From positions 1-64,000 of the forward strand of contig WNYE01000009.1 of assembly GCA_021396245.1 (NCBI GenBank): 64,000 bases of DNA, written 5' to 3'. Of this stretch, positions 1-10,500 are shown piece after piece; within the stretch, counting starts at the first letter, position 1; the number at the start of each line of letters is the position of its first letter. The notes beneath the pieces are model-generated. The model was not told the origin of the DNA and ran no database searches. It was given only the letters and a program-made list of their open reading frames with translations. This stretch comes from Sporothrix humicola. Lineage: Eukaryota; Ascomycota; Sordariomycetes; Ophiostomatales; Ophiostomataceae. A program made the translations under genes and the position numbers.

Positions 1-80
1 TTTGGCTTAGTCCGGTAAAAGATCGGATTAAAAACTAAGGATTAAATTTAATCCTTAGTCCGGGCAAAAATTTTAGTCCT
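1..80. repeat. TTAGTCC-rich palindromic segment, possible transposon terminus
   Basis: The segment holds a perfect 26-nt palindrome at 34-59 (arms ACTAAGGATTAAA and TTTAATCCTTAGT). It also has the direct repeat CTTAGTCCGG at 6-15 and 54-63, and TTAGTCC at 7-13, 55-61 and 73-79. GGATTAAA occurs at 25-32 and 39-46, with its inverse at 47-54. Dense short direct and inverted repeats like this are typical of the ends of DNA transposons or MITEs. No transposase is visible, and the window edge may cut the element. That it is a transposon end is inference. Confidence 0.45.
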
Positions 81-979
81 TTTTCGCAACCCTGCTCTTC
101 GCCCAAATCTTCCTTGACTTTAATGCACACGCCCCCTCCTCTTCAAAGGTCATTGCTCCTTCAGAGATTTTTTTTTTCTCTGCATCAGTCCCCTCTCTTT
201 GGTCTTTCTCGGCCCCGCCGCTTATTTTATTTCCACTCACTCCTTTCTTTTCCCCAGGGGAAACGGGAAGATCTGCCGTTTTGCTAAATCGGCCACCGCG
301 AGATGTCCGCCCACTCTGCTGCTCTAGCTTTGTTTTCCTCTGTTTTTTCCTCCATCTGACTCTCTTTTACCCCTTATTTACTTGTTCTCTCTCCCTCTCA
401 TCTCGCCTACTCCGGTACTTAAGTGGATTGGACCCGACTTTCCGGAGCAAAAGGTAGATCTGTCCGTTTTCACAAACTTTTTTCTGTTCCTGTGAGCAGA
501 CTGAATTTTTCTTTCTCGTCTTGATTTTCTCTTTCACTTCATTACATTCTCACTACCCACATCATTACCCCATCTTTCACTTTTACTGGTCATATCCGTC
601 TGTGGAGAAAGTCTGCCTCACAACATCTTCCGGTCTCGGTCGTCGTCAAGATGTGAAAGGGACGTTTTCATGAAGTCCGTCATCTGACCGAAGCCGGTCT
701 TTCCATAGAAAACATCTGACAAGTGAGATCAAACGTCATGTGAATGGCACGCAAGATGAAAATCATGACAGTGTTGTGAAAATTTTATTTGTTGGCATAA
801 CTATTTCATGGTCATCATATTGTCATTACAAAGCAAGCAAAAGCACAAAGCATTGGGCTAGTCGATCCCTCTCCCAGTCTCCTTCATCCCTGATCTCTTC
901 CAATCACACCTTCCATCGTGTCTTTCATGTCGTTTATGTGGTCTGCATTTCATTCAGAACATGCATTCATTCGATCATG
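81..979. other. Non-coding 3' flank of the kinase-like gene
   Basis: CT-rich sequence at about 110-600 is followed by mixed sequence that should include the 3' UTR of the minus-strand gene ending at 980. Short open frames on the plus strand overlap the end of that gene in other frames and show no recognisable protein. Nothing else is supported here. Confidence 0.5.
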
Positions 980-3355
980 CTATGGTTCATTCTCCAGATC
1001 CTTCTCTAGATCTTTCTTCATGTCCTCCCCCTCCAGCTTCTTTTCCGCATCTTTGAGCCACTCCAAAACCTGGAGCAGGGTGGGCCGGCCGAACATGGAT
1101 GTCTTCATGGGGGTCCCATCTGGGTTGCGTATTTTTGGTCCGTCGTCCACAACTTCAAGAACAGTATTGGCAGTTGCATGGTAGCCATCTGCACCATCGC
1201 CGTAAATTTGCCCCTTCATCCAAGTGTGTCTTTTTCCCATAAACTCAATATCCAGTTCTAGCCTTTGTCTCCAGTAATTGCGTGCCCTGAGCTTGATATC
1301 GTCGCAGACGAGGTTGTACCGATCCTCGCCCTCCTCGGTCCTCGTGCCCAGATGCTCCTTGATGTACCATTTGCTTTTTTGCCGTACAAACATGGTCGGC
1401 TGCGCGATCGTTGCGTTTCCCCTGCACATGAGAAAAATCAGTGTTCGCATGGTGGGTGGTGTCAGCCTGTATCCGGGGAACTCAAACTCCGGCTCGCGGG
1501 GGTACGACATCCACACGGCGCCACGGTGAGGCGCGCTCATGCCCTCAAATATGCACCACAACAGGCGACCAAGCATGTAGACCATGGCAGCCTCCTTTTC
1601 AGACGGTGTGAGGATGTTGAAAGGGAGATTGAAGCCGTCCTCTGGGCGTCTGTACCTGGGGTCCGAGATGCGAGAAAACATGTCGGCAACACGTTTCTGT
1701 CGTGTCTTGTCAAGCTGTTTCAATTGCGGATCATTTGCCCTTCCCTCGCGAACGAACCGATGATGCTCCTCCATTTCCAAGGCGACTTCTTTACCCCCCG
1801 CGAGGCGACACCTGCATTCATGTGTGTAATCATTAGGTTCGAGATTGTCGTTACTGGCTGTAACGATGCGATGGCTCTCAAAGACGTCGACCTCGGGTGC
1901 GGAAAAGCCACTCCATACCCCGCGCTGCTCAAAGTCGACGAGGCCAGCATTGCCCTCGGTGCCCGGTGCCGTGAGCACAACATTGTCGAGGCGTAGATCT
2001 GGGTAGTAAAAGGAATGTTGCCAGAGGTGATGCATGGCCTCTGTGATTTGCCGGGCCCAGCGAAGCTGGACGGCGTAGGTGAGCTGGCCGTGGATGCGCA
2101 GCAAAGGAAGGATGTCGCGTAGCGAGCCGGCCTCATAGTAGGGCATGGTGAATCCGATGACGCCCGGCTTGTTGCCAAACGAGCAGCGTTTGGAAATGAC
2201 GTGCAGAGGCCGTGACAGAACACCGTCGTGGGGTGGGATCTCCAAGAGAAGAGAGCACAGCTCCTGGTACAAGTATTTGACGTCACTGCTGAGAGACTTG
2301 AGGATGACAATCTCCGGCTCCCAGATACCAGTGTCAACATCGCTGTAGTCGTCGATCCCGGTGGCCTCGCCGCTCTCGGTGCCGTTCTCGGCGATCTCAT
2401 TCTTGTCCCGAGTGGCACGCTTGGGCTTTTTGCCCTTCTTGTTCTTTTTGCCATGTTTGCTTTTAGGGGCTTTCTTTCCCACCCCGGCTGGGTCTTCATC
2501 GTTCATATTGATAGACGAAACAGGATGCGGGTAGACCGTGACAAGGCTAGTACTATCGTGCAGCTGGCGTAAGAGCCGGACATTGAGGATGTCGACTTCG
2601 GGCGGCAGATCGCGAGTTACGACATCCTTCCCAACAACAGTATCGCTGTCGGCCGCCAGTCCCCACGCCTCTTTGAGCGCCTTGTAGGTCAAGAGGTCGC
2701 TTTCCAGCGTATAGTTGTTGTCGATATCGATGCGGACCTTGTGAACGTGGCAACAAAGGTTCTTCAACACGAAGCGCGTTGCATAGGGACTGTCGGTGTA
2801 AAGCTGTTCCAAAGGAGAATTGGTAGCGTAGACCGCACCCCTGCGTTTTGTGGTGCCGTAGAACACACCGCTAGGATTTGTGGTGTGCCATTGAAGAATG
2901 CGCAAGATGTGCTGGGCAATGCCGAGTCGACGCAGACGTGTCGCGTCCTTGGTGTGGGCGGCAATGCCCATGTCGAGCAGGTCACGCAAGACCGGGGGAT
3001 ATCTGGTCTGCTCTTCAATGAACACATCGAGGTGCATTGGTGGGAGTGCCTTTTTTATGAACAAGGGGTAGGCAAAGAACTGCGTGCCGAAGCCGGCGGC
3101 GCCGTCGATGCGCCAGAGCGGTTTGGCCGGCGGTGTCAGGCTGTCGATGCGGTTCCTCGGGTTGAGCTGCGAGACAGACCAGTCGGAGCTGTCCACGGCC
3201 TCTCCCTTGGCATTCTCCTCCTCGTCAAGTTCTTCGCCTTGTCCATGGTTTCCCTCGACGTCGTCCACGGCGATTTCGTCCCCGAAGTCAAGTATGTCGT
3301 TGAACGCGGCTGTGGGATGGATTACCTCGTCGATGGCCCGAAAGCTGAAGTCCAT
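980..3355 (-). CDS. Divergent fungal protein kinase-like protein
   Basis: Single-exon gene of 791 residues. The start is the first ATG of the open frame (3353-3355) and has a good context (ACCATGG). The frame stays open upstream to 3877 only from a GTG, and that 174-codon extension looks like leader. An acidic region (about 23-55) precedes a conserved N-terminal part, and a Lys-rich linker lies at about 293-317. A kinase C-lobe follows. YPDLRLDN (451-458) replaces the usual HRDxxxxN but keeps Asp453 and Asn458. DFEQ (474-477) replaces DFG. APE is at 486-488, so the activation segment is only about 15 residues. Lys353 (VILK) and Glu365 are candidates for the N-lobe salt bridge. A charged tail ends the protein. 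No glycine-rich loop is obvious. I recognise the general fungal family but cannot name a substrate or pathway. Activity is uncertain, and it could be a pseudokinase. No introns seen. Confidence 0.85.
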   Translation of the reverse strand: MDFSFRAIDEVIHPTAAFNDILDFGDEIAVDDVEGNHGQGEELDEEENAKGEAVDSSDWSVSQLNPRNRIDSLTPPAKPLWRIDGAAGFGTQFFAYPLFIKKALPPMHLDVFIEEQTRYPPVLRDLLDMGIAAHTKDATRLRRLGIAQHILRILQWHTTNPSGVFYGTTKRRGAVYATNSPLEQLYTDSPYATRFVLKNLCCHVHKVRIDIDNNYTLESDLLTYKALKEAWGLAADSDTVVGKDVVTRDLPPEVDILNVRLLRQLHDSTSLVTVYPHPVSSINMNDEDPAGVGKKAPKSKHGKKNKKGKKPKRATRDKNEIAENGTESGEATGIDDYSDVDTGIWEPEIVILKSLSSDVKYLYQELCSLLLEIPPHDGVLSRPLHVISKRCSFGNKPGVIGFTMPYYEAGSLRDILPLLRIHGQLTYAVQLRWARQITEAMHHLWQHSFYYPDLRLDNVVLTAPGTEGNAGLVDFEQRGVWSGFSAPEVDVFESHRIVTASNDNLEPNDYTHECRCRLAGGKEVALEMEEHHRFVREGRANDPQLKQLDKTRQKRVADMFSRISDPRYRRPEDGFNLPFNILTPSEKEAAMVYMLGRLLWCIFEGMSAPHRGAVWMSYPREPEFEFPGYRLTPPTMRTLIFLMCRGNATIAQPTMFVRQKSKWYIKEHLGTRTEEGEDRYNLVCDDIKLRARNYWRQRLELDIEFMGKRHTWMKGQIYGDGADGYHATANTVLEVVDDGPKIRNPDGTPMKTSMFGRPTLLQVLEWLKDAEKKLEGEDMKKDLEKDLENEP

Positions 3356-6300
3356 GGTAAAAGATGGGCAAGACTCGTGATTCCTGCAGAGCTGACGCGT
3401 TGCTATGGACGTGCTTGTGTTTTTGTTTGTGTCTAGGAGGTTGTCAGTATCAAGGTGAAGGCAGGAGGCAGGGCATGTTCTACGCTTCTGGCACCGGTGG
3501 ATCTTGCCGTTCGTGAGGCCAAACGGCAGAAGAATTGCTTGTGTAAAGTCGGGCAGGAGCAATGGACTCACGGTTCTAGTTTCGTTCTCGTCCTCTCCTC
3601 TCTCTTTCTCTCTCGTTCGTTCTTGCCCGCAAGGCGTGGAGTCTCTCACTTGCCGCTCAATCTCTACCAGGCTGGCACATTGTTTCGCAGGGAGGTAGAG
3701 AAGGAAAGAACAGCCGATCAGATTCAGAGGAAGGAGCGATTGCTGAGCAAGGCCTTTGAGCCGACAGCTACGAACTTGCTGCTGTCGCGGTTGCCGTTTG
3801 CGTTGAACAGCTGGCGCCGAAACAGGAAAGAGCGGGCACGAGGGGAACACAGGGCAAAGCAGGCAGGGGCATCCCACGTCGCCGACAACGGTGGTGAAGC
3901 TCCAAAGGAAAGAAGGCAGTCACTAAGGAGTCGATACCATCATCACACCGCGTGTGATACTCAACCTAACACTTCTAACCGAGGGGTTCGTCCTTTGCAG
4001 CTTGCGGTTCTCCCTGATGCAACTAACCGCATGCGATGTCCTCTTTTTTTCGTGTGTGCCATTTTCATTTTGTGGCGGCTGCATTGGCGGGTTTTGGTGA
4101 TGGGCAATGGCGGCTTCTGATTGGCTGGAGAGAATCGTGAGATTCTCCTCACCTCGTCCTCGAAAAGTGACTTTTCGGACAATTTCTTGGTGGGAAAACA
4201 TCACGGCGGCCGGCAGCACAGACGGCGGTAAAAAGGGAAAAGAAGAACAGAAGCGGTCCACTTCGGCTCCGTCTTGGTGAGATGCTGTCCTACAAGTGGG
4301 CTCCGTTAATTGTCCGCCTTTATTTATTTCTGGCTGGCGCCGGGATATTTCTTCGTTTTTCCATTTCTTTTGCTTCTTATTCAAAAGATCCCGGGAACAG
4401 ATCACAGGGTACCTATTTCTCCACGCTGGAGTGTACAAGCAATAAATTTCCATATCCAATGCTGCACATGGTCAAAAAAAAAAAAAACCTGTCATTGTGA
4501 TCCCTATATGTTTTGAAGGAATCTAGACCTTTCGATCACTCCAGACTGTCCAGTGCTCCATCACATGTGGCAACACGCCGAATGATTTCACAGACTAGCC
4601 TCGAAAGCTGCATTGCACTGGGCGTACAGTCGGGGCGTATTAGGATGTAATAGGAAGAGATATACGCGAGGGCTGGAGTATATAAAAAGTCAACAAATGG
4701 AACGGACTTGCAAGCATAGTCTTTCTCCACAGGGGCGTATGCTTCAATGACGCTCTCGAGTAAGCATGCATCAGAGAAGATGAAAAGAACCAGGGTTGCT
4801 GCAATGAATGGACAAGGTACGAGCTTGGAAGGACATTTATACAAACGAAGACGAGGTTAAAAAAAAATTGGAAAAAAAAAATAAAATAAAGAAAGGGTGA
4901 CTTCTACCGTTTGTACCGAGTACTTCACGATGAGACCAAAGAGGAAAACGAGACATTGACGAGGACACTGAAGCCACAAGACCCAAATGCACGCCCAGTA
5001 CCCCATCTTGGTTCGGTGGACCTGGCGGGCCGCATTCTGGCTGCATTCTGACTACATCCACGCTGTCTTGCCTTGGATTCATCGTCGATGATTGCCTCCC
5101 TGGCCGGCCGACCAGCCTCCGTGTCTCGGCGAATGGGTACTTGAGCAGTAGACCACAATGGTATTGTCGCCCGGCCCTGGCCATTGGACACCGCATCGGC
5201 GAGCTGTAGCCTATGGCGTGTACATAAAATCCATGGCAATGATGTAGGGGTTGAGTCTTTTTATCTTTAATTTTTGAAGAAAAGAAGACGGCGTCTCGAT
5301 AATACGAGAAACGCAGACACACTGTATGTACACTCCCTTCAACACATGCCAATACCCAATACCGATGCACGAACACAAAAACTGTGCACAGCGGTACGGA
5401 GACGACTGCATGGGTGGCCGGGGGAGTGAGTGGGAGCACAGCATGGACGAGGACAGCAGGGACTTTTCATTGTCGTCTACGTCGTATCTTTCGTCACGCC
5501 TTGATACACAAAATCTGTCCGGTGTCGTTTGCGGTTGGCTGGCATGAGACGAGAGATGGCCACCGGTATGCAGCCCCGGCCGTTGAAATATGCAGCTCTC
5601 TTTTGTGGGATGCAGCTTGCAGTTTGCAGGTCATGGGGGAGGACGTCAACGACAGGGAGTTGAAGAGTCAAGGGTGGATGCAGTGAAATGGATATTTGAA
5701 ATAAATGAAAGAGAGAAAGATGGCAGGGAATTGATACCTGAGAGACATTGGCGACATGTATTAGTGACTTCGCATGAAGGCCCATGGTGAACGAGTAACG
5801 AGTCCAGGTATCAGACAACACTCGTCATCATAAAATGTGATTTAAGCAGTGGACAGGCAGCTGTGAAGAGAAGACGAGAAAGGGTATTTTCCCCGCCACT
5901 TGGATCGGGTGACTGAACTCGTTTTCCATCTGAAATGGAAACAGTACTGAACCATGTTGGGCTCGCCTGTTTTCATATCTCCAAGGTGAGGCTCAGATGA
6001 AGTGAGATATATCTCAAGACGTACCAAGATATCATCGCCACATCGAGCAGTGACTTCATGCCCAATGGTAGTATTTGAAGGAGTAGACTATACCCTTCCT
6101 AATAATGATTTCCATCGCGACTTCTTGAGTCATAGATGTGCAAAACCAGGCCGATATGCAGGAGATGGTCAGCTCCGACGCTCGTTGTATGTGGCGCTGC
6201 CCTGCCGTTTTACTTTCTTTTTCCTGAGCAGACGTAGCGCCCGATGCCTCGAGACAAGAGCATTGTACATCATGTACTCTGTATCGTATGTTGTACACAA

Positions 6301-6448
6301 GTCCAGATTTCTGCGCCGCCGGTCTGCATCTCCCTGCGCAGAATTAGAAATTTGTCAGAAAAGAAAACAAGAGGTAAAGAACGATGGACAGAATGATGAG
6401 ATACTCAGCCTTGGGTCGCTTGGAGCTTCTTCATTTGTAGGGCATGCA

Positions 6449-6474
6449 TTTTTTTTTTTTTTTTAAAAAAAAAA
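6449..6474. repeat. T16-A10 homopolymer junction
   Basis: A run of 16 T (6449-6464) is followed directly by 10 A (6465-6474), giving a self-complementary poly(dT)/poly(dA) tract. Such tracts are known to exclude nucleosomes and are prone to slippage. A smaller version (T9-A10) lies at 30524-30542. No gene is attached to it. Confidence 0.8.
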
Positions 6475-7440
6475 TTCTTTTCCTTGACCGGTCGGATGCG
6501 TGTCTTGTCTTCCGCGGTCAGGAGGGTTGGATGCCCGGCCTGAGGAGGGTTCAAGAAAAATATAAAAAAGGTGGCCACCCTTTTGTTGTGAGCTTGTTAT
6601 TTGTGTGCTGTCCCTTCTATTTTCTTTTTCTTTCATCGATCGCATCCTCCCATCGTCAAGTTCAGCTCATTGGTGCCTTGTCGTTCACACTTCTGACGGG
6701 GAACGGTGGAAGCGAGGTCCTTTTGTCATGGCGAAAGGCAACGATGAGGGCAAAAGAAAGAAGAATGTTCATACAAAATACCTTGCCAAGTTCACGCCCC
6801 AGGAGAAGGTGCGGTTGCACGACAGGACAGCTCCACTGGACGAGCAAACAGAAAATCGCAGATTCTCATCACATCGTCGCTGTTTCGTATGCCTCTCACT
6901 TTGCGTCGTCCATCACTCCCTGAATTTCTGGATGCATATCCTAGATGACTGTGACGATACGTGGGGGGATGAAGGAGGAGGCGGACGAGACCGGTGCGGG
7001 ACGTGCAAGTACTCTGCTGTCACGAGGCTTGAAAAAATGAAAGGGAAAAAGAAAGAAAGAAAACAGTTTTTGAGAAATCTTGGGTCAGGCACGCAACATC
7101 GTCAGAAAAAAGGGGATGAAGGAGAGAAAATAAAATCAAATTGAGGGAGCAATGAAGATGGGGGGGATGGTCTCCGAAAAGCGCAGAAGCTGTGCATACA
7201 TATCCTCACCGGTGTTGCTTGCCAGCTTGCCAGCCTGCCCACCCTCTTTTTTCTCGTTTCTTGAGCCCCTCTCATCTCTCATCTTAATTTTTTTTATTTT
7301 CCCAACAATTGCATTTGTCTTTACGAGATGCATCGTCCTATTATCTCATATCGACCCCTCCCACAAAACTGCATCTCTGGGACTTGGCAGAAATGGAGTT
7401 TATGTCCTCTTTTCTATCATAATAGGAAATTTATATGATG

Positions 7441-7560
7441 AGAAATAAAGGAGAAAATGAAGAGGAAAATGATATCAATTGAAAAATCAAACATTTAAAT
7501 TTGAAAAATAATAATGAATAAAATTAGAAATTTATTTGTCAAAATTAAATTCAAATCATG
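7441..7560. other. Sharply AT-rich patch
   Basis: These 120 bases contain 21 G or C (17.5%), and the half from 7501 to 7560 only 8 (13%), in surroundings that are roughly balanced. The AT richness tapers to about 30% GC by 7620. There is no open frame. It could be a matrix attachment or replication-related segment, a scrap of repeat-induced mutation, or an organellar insert; the sequence does not decide between these. Confidence 0.6.
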
Positions 7561-10500
7561 TTGATGATCAACTTTTAAGAAAGCGACAAAGAAAGTGCAA
7601 TATATTATCACAAAAATCGCACGACCTTGTCGTGTGCTGCACGTCTTAGTATTCTCACCGTATACAATATATGGATATGAAAATAGACGAATAGGACCTC
7701 TGCCATCCTAGCGACTCTATGATTTGTCGTGATCTTCTGTGACTTTGTGTGCTTGGTTGTGACGCTGCCTTGTTGTCAACATGCACATTCGGTGCCATCC
7801 AGAGAAGAGGCAGCCCGTCAAAGTGGAAAAACTACGCAAAGACAAATGGACGCAAAACAAACAAAACAAGAGGGGATCTCATATTGGGATGGACGACTTC
7901 TTGACAAAGACAAGGGTTCAGAATGCAGAATGGGGATAATGAAGAAAACCAGAGTTGGCAATTGACCGGGTCTGGCCGGAGTATGTCGTACAGCCTCGCC
8001 GAGCAATCACGGTCTGCCATTGATCCTGGCAGAACTTCTCGGTGGCTGACGCGAGACTGGACTGTTGGGACTTCCATCCCTCGGCCCATTGCGAGGCGAG
8101 AGATGCGAGTGGCCCGAGTATGTCTGGAGATTCCCTCCCATTGACCATCGACGAGCACAAGGTGTGCATAAAACCCCTCCTTCCACCGCTCTTCTCGGCC
8201 ACTGCCATTCGTCACAATCTTTTTCGAGACAGAGCGATAGCATAGGCTGCCGAGAGCAACCGAGAAGAGTCAAGAGATGCCAGACTAATGCATCTCATTA
8301 TCGATTTCCACGTGTGAATTCTAGGTTTTCAACATCGCCTTGGGATACCGTGCAGAGTGTGCCGCAAGCCCTCACGCTCTGCCTTGCCGAGCATAAGTCC
8401 CGAGACGATAGATGCAGGGAGAACGGACCGGCCCCCAAGGGTAACAAAGGAGGAACAGAAAAAAATGTAGGTAAGATGATGGGATAATGGCAATGATGGT
8501 TGATAGTAAAGGCGGGGCAAAACGCAAAAAAACACGAGTGGCCCAAGAATTGCAAACAAAAGGGACGCTGCTGCTGGCACTGCCGCTGCATGATGTTTCT
8601 TATTCTGCACAGATACTTGTCATCTGCCCGTCACCTGCCCGTCACTCTTCCTGCGGTACTGGTCATCTCGTGATTTTTCTGGGGAACGGAACGGCTGGTC
8701 CAGCACTGAGGAGCAGCAGGAAAAAAAAAGGAAAAAAAAAGAGTGAAAACCTGGTTCTCACGTCCGCCAAAATGTTTTTGGTCTTCCTCCCGGCTCTCCA
8801 CTTTGCTGCTTTTTGACCGTCACTGCCTCTGACCGCCCCCCATTTCTAATCCCCCACCGAGGGGAAAGAAAGAGAAACAGGATGAAGAAGGACAAGATGA
8901 GGACAAAGAGGAGGAAATTGGCCGAGCGAGTCTTTCGATCTTCGCTGCAGCGCCACGGCGCGGAACCTCCTAAGCCATTTAGTGGTTTCGAGAGAAGCAA
9001 GGAGCAAGGAGGCGAGGGTCTTGTCAAAACAGACCGGTTGAAGAGGAAAGAAAACAAAGGGGGAAGGTTGAAGAAAAATAAAATAAAAAATTGACAAAAA
9101 AATAAGAAAAACATAAATAAAAATGGTAAAACTCTGGATATGCGGGTCCATGGGATTCTTGATAACGTGTTTACATGCATGAGCGTCCTCCTGACGGATG
9201 TCTGAGCATGCATCTGCGCTCACGTACGTACATTGCGTATGCAACGTGCTTCATGAACCAGAAGATCAGAGAACCGTACCTTTCTGTTTCTCTCTCTCTT
9301 TTTTTCCTCTCTTTTTCTGTCTTTCTATTGAACAGCGAGAACATCTGGACAAGGACCAGGGACAATTGCCAATACCGTCTTGTCACCATGAATAACATGT
9401 GCCGTGTGGGGGAAATATTGTCTTGACATGGGAACGCAGCGGGATGCAGCAGGATGCTTCCAAACGCGAGATGAGATGATACTCGCAGTTGCTTGCCAAC
9501 ACCGACATGGCCCGTTCTATCTTTGGCGATATTTTTGACTTTTCTGTTTTTATTTTCATCCAGGAACACTTCGTAACGAGCCGCCGTTCATCAGCTGCTT
9601 TTTTGAGCACAAGCCGGATCTAGGCGGTGTCGTCAACCAGCGGCAGGATTGCCCCCATGCTCGATACTGCCCTTGCATTATATGTTGCAGCAGTTCTGAG
9701 ATAAAAACGATGAACCCACAGCGTTCCGTTCTCCGTACGGACTCTGGTGGGAGGGGCGAGAGGGGCTGGTCTCGCAATCGGTCGAATCGGTCATATTTTT
9801 CTCTTATTTTTACTTTTCATTTCTCTTTCCTTTTTTTTCTGCTTTTTTTTCTGCTTGGCGGTTGGTTGAACCATGCTCCGTGACCCGTGGAGCCCACGTG
9901 CTGTCGTCTTTTTGTGAGCGTTTTTGTTGAAAGATATCACATTTTTGACCGCTCGTTCAATGTTCGCCACATATCGCTTGGACAGCATTATAGCTTCCGG
10001 ATTTCTAGTTCCTCGTGGGGCACTCTTTTGCACCTTTTCATGTCAAGGGCGCTTCGGTTCGCCATGATAGTCTCACCAGTCAATCCTGCCAGGACCTGAC
10101 TCTTTTTGGTTCAGGCTATCATGCCCACAAAAAATGCTGCAAGCACTGCAATGCCCAATCTGCAGACCCAGCTTCTTTCAGCTTTTAGTCAACCCTTGAC
10201 CAGATACGTCGTAGACCCTTTCGAGTCCCTTCATTTGATGTCCCGATGTCTTCCCAGCACGTGTACCTGGGCCAGGAAAATAGGACTCAAGGACCGGCCG
10301 CTTTTGTGCCGTGCCTCCTTGCCATGAGGTTGATGTCCGCTGGGATATGCCTTCTTGTGTGGCAAGACCAGTGTGTCGGATCTGGAAGAGATGATTTGGG
10401 GGGCCATAATGGTAGGAGAAAATACTTGAATCATCGGCACATCATAATGCGCAGAGCGCTTGCTCTGTGGTGTGCTGCGTGCTTTTGGCCGCCAGTCTCC

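Noticed and set aside
3356..3877. 174-codon upstream extension of the kinase-like frame
   Set aside because: It starts only at a GTG, has no internal ATG, and encodes Cys/Arg/Leu-rich sequence unlike the acidic conserved N-terminus that begins at the ATG of 3355.
4536..4844. 102-codon frame resembling a small secreted Cys-rich protein
   Set aside because: The frame begins at TTG, not ATG, and no in-frame ATG lies before the hydrophobic part. No intron signals give it a start.
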